A stretch of 64,000 nucleotides of DNA from Pseudopithomyces maydicus. Taxonomy: Eukaryota; Ascomycota; Dothideomycetes; Pleosporales; Didymosphaeriaceae. The notes under the pieces were generated by a model, which had not been told where the DNA came from, made no database searches, and saw only the letters and a list, made by a program, of their open reading frames with translations. Positions 1 through 10,149 of the stretch are shown piece by piece. Within the stretch, counting starts at the first letter, position 1; each line of letters opens with the position of its first letter. Made by a program: the position numbers and the translations under genes. Where the stretch lies: positions 1,612,001 to 1,676,000 of the forward strand of contig JANTUC010000002.1 in the NCBI GenBank assembly GCA_026873275.1. Reading direction: 5' to 3'.

Positions 1-1390
1 TCAACCGCTCAGGGAAGGTCGTCAGTAGTGTACGTGGTCCCTGTCTTGGCTTCTAGCCCCCTCCTCCCCCGCGTCCCCACTGACCGCCTGAGCAGTCCAA
101 ACACATCATCAACGTTTTCAAAGAGGCCAAATCCGCCTACCGCGAGCGCAAGGCCGAGATCCAGGCCGAGCGCAGTGCTGCGCTGCAAGAGAAGAAGCTC
201 CGCGATGGCGTCAAATCCATCCGTTTAGATGACGATGCCCGGTCGCATGCGTCCTCGCACCGCTCCAAGCACTCCAAGGCCAACACCCACCGCTCCAAAT
301 CGCACAGGGCCCCTCAGTCCCGGCCCCTCTCGAGCGCGGCTACACCGACTCTTTCTACGCCAACGACGACTCCTCACCGCGTCGCAGCCGGCATCGCTTC
401 GAAGATGACTTGGCGGGTGAGGGCGAGGAAGGCCACATCAAGGAGCTTGTCCGACGCCACACCGAAGCTGTCATTCCCGTGAAGCGCGCCGATTCTACGC
501 GACGAAAGTCCAACTCTGGCATCGACATGGACTTGTGTTACGGAGACGTACCACCGCCGCTACCCGACAAGCGCTACGAGGAGGTCGAGCTGCGCGAGAA
601 GGCCTCGAAGATCACCATGCTTCTAGATGAGGCGAACTGTCTCCAGTACTCCGTGACCACCATGGTCGAAAACCTCCAAAAGAACCCCGATGCCCTCGCC
701 GCCGTCGCCCTCACCCTCGGCGAAATCAGCACCATGCTGCGCAAAATGGGCCCCAGTGTCCTACCCGTCCTCGCGAAGAGTTTCCCTGCCGTCGTCGCCC
801 TCCTCGTAAGCCCCCAGTTCATGATCGCAGGCGGCGTCGCCGTCGGTGTCACCATCGTTGCGCTCGGTGGCTACAAAATCGTGAAGAAGCTGCAAGCGCA
901 AAAAGACGAGCAAGGCGGGCCCATGGCGATTCCCATGGCTGCTGGTGAAGGCATTGGTAACGGGGGTCCTGTTGAGGAACCACTCATGCTTGAAGAGCTG
1001 GAGCCCCCAGAGCTGAGTCGCATCGAGGTGTGGCGGCGCGGTATTGCGGACGTGGAGGCCGAGAGCGCGGGTACCTCGGTTGATGGCGAGTTCATCACTC
1101 CAGGCGCGACGAGGACGCTAGTCGCCGAGGGCGTGCTGGACGAGGACGATATCAAGAGCAGGCGGAGTGCGCGGTCGAAGCGTGACGGCGAGCATCGTTC
1201 CAGCAAAAGCCACCGCGCAAAATCGACATACAGCGAGAAGACGACGCATAGCGAGAAGACGACGCGGTCTAGTAAGACGGCGAAGTCAAGTGCAAGCTCG
1301 ACCACATCGAGGAGCAAGACGGTAAAGGAGAAAAGCAAGAAGAAGGAGCCGTCTGGATTGAAGATGCTCTTCCGGTCGCATTCTTCGTAG
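1..1390 (+). CDS. Conserved fungal protein with hydrophobic glycine-rich segment (5' partial)
   Basis: Only the 3' part lies in the window. A probable intron (30-95, donor GTACGT, acceptor GAGCAG, branch-like CTGAC) separates a 29-nt exon end from the main exon. The protein has a basic helical stretch opening with IINVFKEAKSAYRERK, a Ser/His/Lys/Arg-rich spacer, a conserved central region around EISTMLRKMGPSVLPVLAK, a hydrophobic glycine-containing segment (MIAGGVAVGVTIVALGG) that could enter or cross a membrane, and a Ser/Lys-rich tail ending RSHSS. I recognise the type as a conserved fungal hypothetical protein but know no function. The frame breaks once at the C run 310-313: one extra C joins HRAPS to VPAPLERGY and restores a single open frame. 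The TTG-initiated frame from 410 is therefore not a real start. Confidence 0.7.
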
Positions 1391-1996
1391 ACGCTCTCGT
1401 TTTCCCTCATCATTGTGTCTTTTGACTTTTTGATCTTTTTTTGCGAAGGCGTTGCCCAGGCGTTTTCATAGCGTTGCATTTTTCCCGTCTTGTCTGCCTG
1501 ATTTTTGTTTGCTCTGTTTGTTTGCTTCGATGTCATACACACCACATACCACTAGACCGACACCCTTGGCTGTCGTGCTCAACTCACTTGTATCTATCTA
1601 CATTTCTTTTTGGCGAAAAACGGCGTTTTGGCCAGTAGGTTGGGACGGTTAATGTTGATATGAAGACGACGATGTTTCTGGAAGGAGGTTGAGGAGAGTG
1701 GACGAGATGAGCACGGGTGGTGCGCTGGATACACACCAATATGATATACGTTAAGGAGTATGACATTTGTTCAATTTCTCAGTGAATGTGTGCTGGGATG
1801 TAGAAGGCGACACGAGTGGTTTTGCCTGATACTGTAACACGTAGAGAACGAGCAGGTCACTCATTGGTATTTATATCAGAAACATAACAAAAGCGCAGCA
1901 GCGTGACTGATCATACTGGTAGTAAAGGAAAAGCGACCTCCCTTAAATATCGTACTGGGCGCGTGCGGGAACTGTTGAGTAGGTTTGTGGAGCCTA
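1391..1996. other. Intergenic, 3' flank
   Basis: This stretch holds the presumed 3' UTR of the preceding gene and non-coding sequence. I see no convincing ORF, RNA gene or repeat. Confidence 0.5.
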
Positions 1997-1999
1997 TCA

Positions 2000-2306
2000 T
2001 AACAGGACTGAGCATACAATAGGTGTGTTCGTAGAAGTCGTGATCAAAGTAGGTAGACCTCTCCCCATCTCGAAGCAATACCACACCAAACCCAGATCGT
2101 ACAAAATCTGCATGTTTCGGTCGAGTTCAGCGTGGGACAGATAGGTTTGTATGTCCGGTAGATCTCCCAGTTGTATGTGTGTTCCAGGGCGGTCCCAGGA
2201 CAACTGCCCCTTCATACTTACGCTGATTGTTTAGCACCGTCGCTATATTGTATCTGCTAGCCGGTATGTCCGGATGCCCATATTGAGGGACAGCGCAGGA
2301 CCAGCG
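2000..2306 (-). pseudogene. TPR (kinesin-light-chain-like) repeat relic
   Basis: Two overlapping minus-strand frames carry fragments resembling the TPR repeats of fungal NB-ARC/TPR or kinesin-light-chain-like proteins. One reads SRYNIATVLNNQRKYEGAVV after a degenerate HPDI, like the usual HPDTL...NNLA.VL..QGKYEEA. The other contains MQILYDLGLVWYCFEM. The fragments lie in different frames with no start or intact repeat array, so this is read as a decayed copy. Assignment rests on a short motif match only. Confidence 0.4.
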
Positions 2307-2322
2307 TACGGCAAAAGGTAAA

Positions 2323-2649
2323 GTGGCGCTGTACCAGGAGAAGCAGTTTCGTCGACTCATCGACGACAAAACCGAGCTGGTCGACGGACGAATCGAGCTC
2401 TTTCCAGCCACTGAGCAGATTCAGCGCGAGCTCTGTGGTTCAGAAGTGTCTTCCATCGGAGAGAGCGAAGGGATATCTACATTGAGGCATATTTCAACTG
2501 CACAAGATATATTGTTGGGGAAAGCAATTAAGAAGGCGAAAGATGCTGATGGAACCTCTCATCACATTGTCTTCTCCGGTAGTGGCAACTCTGGTCTTCA
2601 AATCAGCCACAACTCTGGCACAAGGACAGGCTTCACGTTCAGAAAGTAA
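2323..2649 (+). CDS. Small ORF ending in an amyloid-signalling-like motif
   Basis: The open frame runs from an in-frame stop near 2284 to TAA at 2649. It has no ATG; the first usable codon is GTG, so it is either a downstream exon or a 5'-truncated relic. The GGTAAAGT at 2316-2323 could be a donor site on this strand. The last 30 residues read IVFSGSGNSGLQISHNSG followed by TRTGFTFRK, a Gly/Asn/Ser pattern with regularly placed hydrophobics. Short motifs of this general style occur in fungal NLR-associated proteins as amyloid-forming signalling elements. The N-terminal 80 residues are charged and unrecognised. The neighbouring TPR relic on the other strand fits a decayed NLR-type locus. The assignment is tentative. 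Confidence 0.4.
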   Translation: MALYQEKQFRRLIDDKTELVDGRIELFPATEQIQRELCGSEVSSIGESEGISTLRHISTAQDILLGKAIKKAKDADGTSHHIVFSGSGNSGLQISHNSGTRTGFTFRK

Positions 2650-3491
2650 TTCTAGTGGGGAATTATAGTTCTAGATTGTTAAAGTTCTCCACAGTTCTCC
2701 TAAAAAAGGGTCTTTACTACTTTTGGGGTGACCTTTTTTGTATTTTCGTTTCGCGGTAGGATTGATCATAGAACAGCATAAGAGACTGCTACTTTTGTTT
2801 AAACCTTTTTCATGTGTGTTTCGTACTCATGTTGGTTAACAATAGTTAACTAAAATCTGTATGGGGTTTCAAATACATATTTAGTATAAACGATGTTGAC
2901 TGTCAAGTGAAACTGTATCTTGAATAGGGATTTTTTAGAACCCTATTAGACAGGATTTAAGTGTGCTGTTGGCGGTTTGTAGCTTAAATAGAAAAATCGT
3001 TTTGTACATGCTCTTTGAACCGAGCCTATTCTTTTCTGAAGCCCAATTCACTAGAAAAACTCTTTATATATACGTGCTTATATGTTCGTGCATCGTTAAC
3101 CAGTGTAAGATCGAATATCAAGACACGTCGCTCTAGACCAATCAATAAACTTACCTTTCAAGTCACTGATAGTGCGCATAACGCCAGCTTTAGTTTATTC
3201 TGGGAGAACTTTGATTAGGTGAATAATCAAGGGCAACTCCAACGCGCCATGAATGTGCATAACAGATGTCAGAAGACCATAGAGCGACATTCTAAACTCA
3301 TTAAAATGAACGCATATGCTATATTACCCCCAATGCCTATATCTACACATCTCACATACATGCTCGTCTCATATACACATACTCTTTCGAATCGCTCACA
3401 ATCCCGCCACCATAAATGCATAATCATACTTCATAACGCCATCTGCACGCCCTTCTCACCATCGCAGCCTCGCACCATCGCACCACCCCAC
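2650..3491. other. AT-rich intergenic stretch
   Basis: The sequence is AT-rich, with many TA steps and no supported gene. The two open frames at 3015-3902 are low-information or antisense to exgD. The right end holds the presumed 3' UTR of exgD. Confidence 0.5.
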
Positions 3492-6037
3492 CTAATAACT
3501 CTCTGCCAATCCCATCTTCCCATAATCCTCCAAATCCTTGGGATCCTTTGGACACTCGAAATCCCGCTCCCACGTCTTTTTTGGCAAGATCCCCGCATCC
3601 ATCCCCTTCTCCCAACTCCACTGCGTCGCCCTCTCGGTCTTCCACGTCCAGTAGAACCACCCCCACCCCGCTTCGAAGCTGATCATCTGCGCGACCGCAA
3701 ACTGGTAAAGCCACTTCTTGTACGCGTCGCTGTAGTCCTTGGGGTCGGCATTCGCGCCGGCGCAACTACATCCGCGATTTTTCAACGGGCAGAATGGCTG
3801 AAGGACCGAAGTGGATGCGTTGCCTGTGTCGAGGGTTCCCTCCCAGCGAGTTCCCATGTTGACGTTGTTGATGTACTTTGTGCAATCCGTGTCGGCTTGT
3901 GACCACTCGCCGCACATGGTGGGGCCGAAGCCGGTCGCGGTGTCCATGCTGCGGCGGGATTGCTGGGTCCAGGCGGCGCAGGCAAAGTTGAGCTTATCCG
4001 TATGTTCGAGTTGGAGTTGATCGAGGTTGAAGATGACGTACTGGTGGACGTCAAGGAGTAAATCGTGGTCGTCTTGGAGCGGTGAGTCCTTCCATTTATC
4101 GAGGCCGCGGAACCCATCGCCGAACACAATGATGGACTTGATGCCGTCCTTGCGGACCTGCGATATAGCTTTTCGGGACCAGGTAATCACAACGTTGGGA
4201 TCAAGATCGACCATGCGGGGCTCGTTGACGAGGCCATAGAGCGTAATGATGTTGGCGTAGCGAGGCTGTGCGAAGAAGACGGCGAGTTGGTGGTGGATCG
4301 AGAGCCAGCGGTTGGCGTTGGTTTCGCCGTCGGTGCCATTGAGCCAGCCGATCACGCCCTGACGACCGGAGTGGTTCCATCCGTTCTGGCTACCGGGTGC
4401 GCCGTGCATATCGAGGTTGATGCGGAGCCCATTCTGGCGAGCATACTCGATGCCTCGGAGGAGGTAGCGCCAGGCGACACGCGGAACGTACTGGTCACCG
4501 TCGTACGTATCGACCATCCAGTAGCCAAAGGGGATACGCACATGGTCGAAACCGGCATCGCGAATATCAGAGAACGTTTGGCGCGTGATGAAGGAAGAGT
4601 AGTGCTTCTCGAGGGTTTGCTTAGCTTGGGAGGGTCCACCTAGTTTCTGGGTGAGAGTCCATTCGTCGATAATGTTGTCGCGGGAGGAATAGGATTCGAA
4701 GAACGAGGGGGTGATGAAGGGTTCGAGGTTGAGCCAGCCGCCGACGTTGACGCCCCTAATTGGATTCTTTCCATAGCCAAAGTCGTCTTTGAGGTTGGCC
4801 ACCTTCTCGTTGGCTTGGACGTCGTCGTCCCAGGTTGAGTTGAGGCCGATCATAGGAAGTCCGCCAACTTTCTCGTTGGTATAGGTGACGTTGAAATCTG
4901 CTGTATCCCACCAAGACCATGGGTCCAACCAGCCGCCCTTGTCTTCGTCTGGTACACTATTTGGATCTTTTCCATCTAGATTGTTGTTGGATGGTTTCGA
5001 CGAGCTTCCTGCCGCCTCCGTGCCGCCTGAGTCTTTGTCCTCGTCGCCGCTGTTCTTTTTTGACACCACGACAGCCACGGGGATGATGATAGCGAGCAGC
5101 AGTAATATGGATGCAATGGCGATGACTACGAGATGTCAGCCCAGGTACCTTCCAAATAAAGGTAACAGCAACTCACGTATCCGCTTCTTCTTTTTTTCTT
5201 CGCGGCCAACTCCTCCTCGGTCAACTCGGTGGGGGCCCCCGCACCTCCTCTCTTCTCCATCATGTACTGATATTCCTCGTCATCGTCTCCAACGCCGCCC
5301 TCTTCCGCCAGAGGACCACTCACAACTCTCTTCTTTCTCTCCCTGTCTCTCTGTGCTCTCTCCTGCCTTTTCCGCTCCTTCTTCTCGGCAATCTCAGACG
5401 GGGTGTATCTCTCCTCGTACGCTCTTCTCCTCTCTTCTCTCTCAGCACTCGTATGGCTTCTTCGCCTGTCCCTATCAGCCTCAGTGAATGCACCCATTCT
5501 CTGCGCCGCCGTCTTCTGCGCCCCTTCGTTATCGCTTGTCGCACTCCTTCGCTTGCTCTCCCCCCTCGCCCTCTGTCTCTCTTCTCTTCGCCTCCTTGCC
5601 GCCTGCTGGATCGCGGCATCGCTCTCCTCGGCGCGCTCCTTCCTTTTCTGTTCTCTTTCCTCTTTGATCCGGTCTTTCTCGAGCTTCTTCTCTTTGCTCC
5701 TCACCTCCTTCAAGTACTCCTCGTCATAATCGTACCCTCTCCACCCCGCCTTCTTCGCATTTGCCTTGTCTAGCTTCGCAATCGCATCCAGACTCAGCGG
5801 CTCAGACTGCCTACTGCGCTGCGTACTTGGCGTGCTTTCCCCTCGGCGCTTGCGCGGCGACCGCTCGCTGTCCCATTCCGAATCGCTCTGCCGCGACGCC
5901 CGGTGTGGCCGGGGGAGCAAGTCACCCTGAGAGTCAGTCGCTCGGTGGCCTCTACGGCGGCGTCGTTCGGCGTCGTGCTCGTGGGAAGAGGAGTTTCTGC
6001 GTTCGCGGCGGCGGCGGTCGCGGTAGTCCGGGTCCAT
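3492..6037 (-). CDS. exgD: Glucan 1,3-beta-glucosidase D (GH5, membrane-anchored)
   Basis: This is a type II membrane exo-beta-1,3-glucanase of glycoside hydrolase family 5, expected to remodel cell-wall beta-glucan. The start is at 6037 and two exons are proposed: 6037-5177 and 5125-3492, with a 51-bp intron (GTGAGT...CGTAG). The first exon encodes a roughly 290-residue cytosolic tail rich in Arg/Glu/Lys. The second opens with a hydrophobic anchor (IAIASILLLLAIIIPVAVVV) followed by the GH5 barrel: GVNVGGWLNLEPF, the acid/base Glu in LYGLVNEPRM and the nucleophile Glu in ISFEAGWGWFYWTWK. Exon phases disagree by one base. An eighth base in the T7 run (5191-5197) would join AAKKKK...RI to LIAIAS and give 831 residues, about the usual ExgD length. 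The alternative is a weak GTGCGG donor further upstream. Confidence 0.88.
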
Positions 6038-7055
6038 TGCGAGCGAGCGAGCGAGCTGGAATGCGGGGTCCGGAATGGACTACGAAGGAACCATGCAGAG
6101 AGAAACAGATATTACGTATATACACAGAGAAGAAAGAGGAATCGCGATAGCAAAGGAAACTGCAGGCTCGGATTTAGGTCGCTGTATGCACAATTTCGTA
6201 AGCTGTTGGAGGCGGGAGAGGCTGGGTTGGGGTGGTTGCTATGGGGATGCACTGTTGACTTCTGGCCTGACGTGGCGCGTCTCGGCGGCAGGGCTTCCGC
6301 CTTGCGAAACTTGGAAATGTGCGACTACGGATGGGGGGAAGTATTGGGACTCTTGAGTTTGCTTGGGTTATTCTTGGAGGTGCGATAGCTCTCTTGCGTG
6401 TTTTGTTGAGCATGCATGTGGGCTGGAAGAGTGCGCGTCATCACCGTAGACCCGAAATGCATGGAGAGAGCATGGAAAAGGGCAGCATTGACTGATACCT
6501 CCAGGCAGCCGTGCTGCTGCCACGAAACAATTCGTACTAGTCATGGTGTTTTTTGCGCAATCTGTTGAGCTCTTCGGTGCGTGTGTGAAGGAGCCACATG
6601 TGGCAGTGCGAGGCGCATCGTAGAATTGACCTTGCATGGGGCGATAAGAACACCCGGAGATCAAACATGAATCTGACCATGACATCATAGGACTCTGTAC
6701 ACGCCATCTGGTTTGAGCAGCTCCATCCCATTGTAGAGCTATTCTTCTGCAAAATGTTGTGTCATTGCTCTTGGTATTTGTGGTATCATGAAATAGGAAA
6801 AATGTAACCGAAGCCTTCTGACGGACAACCTGCCGGTGAAGGCTATTCTAGCCAGCTCTCTAAGCCCTTTAAGCCCTTCAGGACGGAGCCGGTACCCTTA
6901 CTCGTTCAATCGAGAAAAACGCCTCGTGGTCTAATTACAGTAGGAAAGCACACCGTAGAGACGGCGACATCGTTCGTGAGATGAGCGGAAGTGCAGTTTT
7001 ACAGTGGTAGGCCGAGTGGCCTTTGTTCGGATCCCAGTCATTGTGAGTCCGCTTT
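6038..7055. other. Intergenic: exgD promoter side and NMNAT 3' flank
   Basis: This holds the upstream region of exgD and the 3' flank of the NMN adenylyltransferase gene, both on the minus strand. I checked an A-box/B-box-like pattern near 7010-7045; the spacing does not fit a tRNA. No other feature was seen. Confidence 0.5.
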
Positions 7056-8003
7056 TCAAGATACCGTTGCCGCGTTGGAGGACCCCGGGGCGTCTTGCAA
7101 AACTTTGCCTTTGCCCTTCTCTGCTTGCTTTCTCTCGTCGTCGACATACAGGTCGTGCTCGTAGATATAGTCAACGACCTTGTCTGGGATGTAATACCGG
7201 ATACTCTTGCCCCGCTTACGAAACAAACGAATTTTGGTAGACGACACGTCATTTTGAATCAATTGCGGGATCACGCGAATGTTCTCGCGATACTGTTGTA
7301 AAGTAAGGAGCGCGTCGTCTGTGCTGGTCAGCGGGGATGTTGCGGGATGGAATCAGATTAACTAACCAATATCTGTTCCGCTGCGCTCCAAAATGAAGGC
7401 GCCGTAGTGCCCGAGGATACGCTCGAGATCTTCAGGTGCCCACAGACCCGGGGTGCTCATGGTCTGAATGAGATCTGCACCAGCCAGCAGGGCAATGTGG
7501 ATGCGCTTCCTCTGGCCGTCTTGGGTCTCAGCACCACCCAAAACATCGTTCAGCTCGTGATCAAAGTGATCCAGAACCTTCACCGTGGGCAGGTATTCCT
7601 TGTGCAGCGGCTCCCAGGGATCGACACTGATCCACTTGGAGCTGTCCCGCACGGCTATCCGCGTCATATTGATTCGGTGGTGTGCGGGTGCAAGGCCGGC
7701 CTTCTTGTAGGCATCGCCGACGGGGCTGAAAAAGCCGCCGAGAACTTCGTAGTTGGTCTCGAATTCGCAAAAATCGGCGGCTTCCTCGAACATGCGAAGA
7801 TGGAGGTTGGTGGGCGGCGAGAAGGAACCGCAGGACACGAGGACGAGAGGCTGCTTGGTGGAATCAGAGAGTGTCCTCTTCAGCCTCTCGTCGGGGAATC
7901 TGTAGTTGTCAAGCGACATGGTTTCGGCACTCCCGAGGGCGGCGTCGACGGTGGGTTGTCGGTCGCCGCCGTTGGACAAGACGTCGTGGTCCGCGGCGCT
8001 CAT
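7056..8003 (-). CDS. nma1: Nicotinamide/nicotinate mononucleotide adenylyltransferase
   Basis: The enzyme condenses NMN or nicotinate mononucleotide with ATP to make NAD+ or its deamido form, the last shared step of NAD synthesis. Two exons (8003-7367 and 7318-7056) are split by a 48-bp intron (GTTAGT...CACAG); they join in phase to give 299 residues. The nucleotidyltransferase signature is GSFSPPTNLH at residues 59-68, a variant of the usual GSFNPPHxxH with Thr replacing the first His. The second motif SSTKIR near the C-terminus matches the ISSTxxR of the family. I chose the ATG at 8003 because its protein fits known fungal lengths. The open frame extends upstream to an ATG at 8225 that would add 74 residues of low-quality sequence. 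The gene diverges from the HECT ligase gene. Confidence 0.9.
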
Positions 8004-10149
8004 GGTGGAGTGTGTGTGGAAAGATGGGTGCGAAGAAGAGAGCCGGTGCCTATCGCGGGGGCACGGGTTTAAGTGTAGGCAGAATGGTCGGCGTGGGGGT
8101 GAGTAAGGCTGGTGACAATTTCGGCGGATGGGTGGGCAGGGCCGGCGGGCGAACTGGGGTGATGAGGTTAACGACCACGGCGTCGCAAGGCTATGTACCA
8201 AGCGGGTGCAGCGTACCGACAGCAAACGGTTGGGATGCGCAAAGACAGCCAGTGAGTCAAATGGGGCTATGGGATTGCTGAGCCTGACGTCGGGGGGCGA
8301 ACGATCCGCGGTTGCCGGGGATGCACGGAGGTGGGGATGATTTCAAGGTTGTGCGAGGGTCACGACGAAGGAAAGGCAGACGGACAGGCGGAGGAAGATG
8401 GCAGACGGAGGATAGAGGGAGCAGGCGTGTATAAGCAGGCGGCCGGACCGCGACATTTGTAGACTCAGCGCCCCGGTACCACTACTAGCAGGCGGCGGAG
8501 GCCTTTGCCTTTGTCGCGGCAACTGGGCGGGGTTACTAACGGTCGAGACGAGACGGTAGCCGACGCCTGCACGCGCCTGCGAGTGTTGCTAACCTGCATA
8601 CAAAACTGAAACATGTTCTGCGCCGCGGCTGCTCCGGCGGGCTCCGCGGTTTGGCCTGGCCTCTGTTTGCACCATCTTGGGCGCTCCGCTGCGCGACAAA
8701 GGCGGGCTGTCCCCAGCAGCCTGAAGCGCCGAAAATGCAGAGGCGGGCACCTGGGCACCACACCATCTGAGGCGTCGACTCACGTGCCCCACACGCCGAA
8801 AGCGGCGGAAGTGCAGATGGTGCCATTTGGACCCACGGCGTGTGGAGGTCGTCAGGATTCCCGGAGGGCTCCAATACACAAGTGGCTAGATGGAAACACG
8901 TGAGGTGGTTTTGGGCATCGTGTGCTGCACACGAGCTGCTAGTGCTGGTCCGAAATACGGCAGTGGAGAGCTGTGCTTGTACAGGACAGGAACAGGGCTG
9001 GGGTAGGCAGAGGCGGGCGTGGGTGCGCGGCTAGACTATGCGGATTACAGATGCGGTGCTGGGCCCCTGCCGGGGTGGTGTAGATGGTGGAGGGACGGAC
9101 TGTCAGTACCTACACTACCTACTTTGTAATCAGGGCGCCTGTGGAGCGCAGCGTTTACGGCGCATTGGGTGTTCCCTTGGAGAAGCACATGCATGGCTGG
9201 GCCCTGTAGAACTACAAGTAGACCACCTATACCTACACTTATCCGGGTAGGCACCTAGATACAGTACATACCTAAATACAGTACATACCTAGGTACCTAC
9301 ATCGGTAGAGGTAGGTAGACCTGGGGTGTCGTGACTACATACAGGCCCGGGGCCATTGGAACCTCGGACATTGCAACAACTCTTTCTCTTGCATGCACAT
9401 AAACCTATCCGCATCTTGTCGATTGATTCTGGGCGTGTGAGACAGCCTGCTTGCTGATGTATTGCTATTAGCATACAGCAGCTGCACAGGTCCAAGGTGA
9501 AGCTGGACTTTCTACACCGCCCGTGACGCGCCTACTTCACCTGCCGGCCCATGCTCCAGGGCCCCAGGGCTGTCACCTTTGCTGCAGACGACGGGCAAGA
9601 GTGACGGCGGCCACGGGCGTGGGCGTTTTGGGCGAGCTTGGTTGGGTGAGGGCATATAGATCCACCCACCCACCCACTACTTACTACTCCGCGTCCGCGC
9701 TTGGCAACGCCATCATATCATCTCCATCTAGCACGACATCTGCATACACCATCGCTACACACCCCATCGCGCCAAACCCAGCTACAGCGGGCCGTGCAGT
9801 CCAGAACCACTGTCTTTGACACGCCGCCGCTGCCTGTTTGCACTGTCCCGACTCACCGCACTCGCTTAGAGCGGCCTATGGCGCCCAAGTAAAGCAGCGA
9901 CTGCTCATGGAAAGAAAAGACCGGCACTTGGTTCCAGATTCTTCTTCTCCGTCCTTCAGGTACGCAGTCCTGCCATCACATCCACGCCTGCACTTGCAGC
10001 CAAGCACGTCCAACGACGCATCAACGCCCGCTGCCTCATCAACCTCGCCTCCGTTCTCGTCTGCTTCATCGGCACAGCTGCTGCGACACCCATCGGGGCC
10101 TCAGTCTCAAGCAAGCCGTCGAAGTTGACCACATATCAATCAGTTTCTC
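8004..10149. promoter_or_regulatory. Long divergent intergenic region (NMNAT / UFD4)
   Basis: This 2.1-kb region separates two divergent genes and should hold both promoters and 5' UTRs. It is GC-rich near the NMNAT end, with CT-rich and CCACC-rich tracts near 9655-9840 before the ligase start. Many open frames here are antisense shadows without recognisable content. The TACCTA-rich cluster at 9105-9320 is listed separately. Confidence 0.5.
9105..9320. repeat. TACCTA-rich cluster with a 17-bp-spaced direct repeat
   Basis: The motif TACCTA or its complement occurs repeatedly. It includes two exact copies of ATACAGTACATACCTA at 9259-9274 and 9276-9291, then a palindromic CCTAGGTACC and a GTAGAGGTAGGTAG stretch. 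Scattered TACCTA/GGTACC repeats are common in intergenic DNA of filamentous ascomycetes. A regulatory role is not shown. Confidence 0.6.

Noticed and set aside
574..1545. Long minus-strand ORFs opposite the first gene
   Set aside because: They are antisense shadows of a GC-rich coding exon with no domain.
7000..7050. tRNA-like A and B boxes (GTAGGCCGAGTGG and GTTCGGATCCC)
   Set aside because: The spacing is too short for a tRNA body and no acceptor stem pairs; the region is 3' flank of the NMNAT gene.
8465..9254. Overlapping ORFs of 60-110 codons on both strands upstream of UFD4
   Set aside because: GC-rich open frames without recognisable domains or consistent splice sites; more likely leader or promoter sequence.
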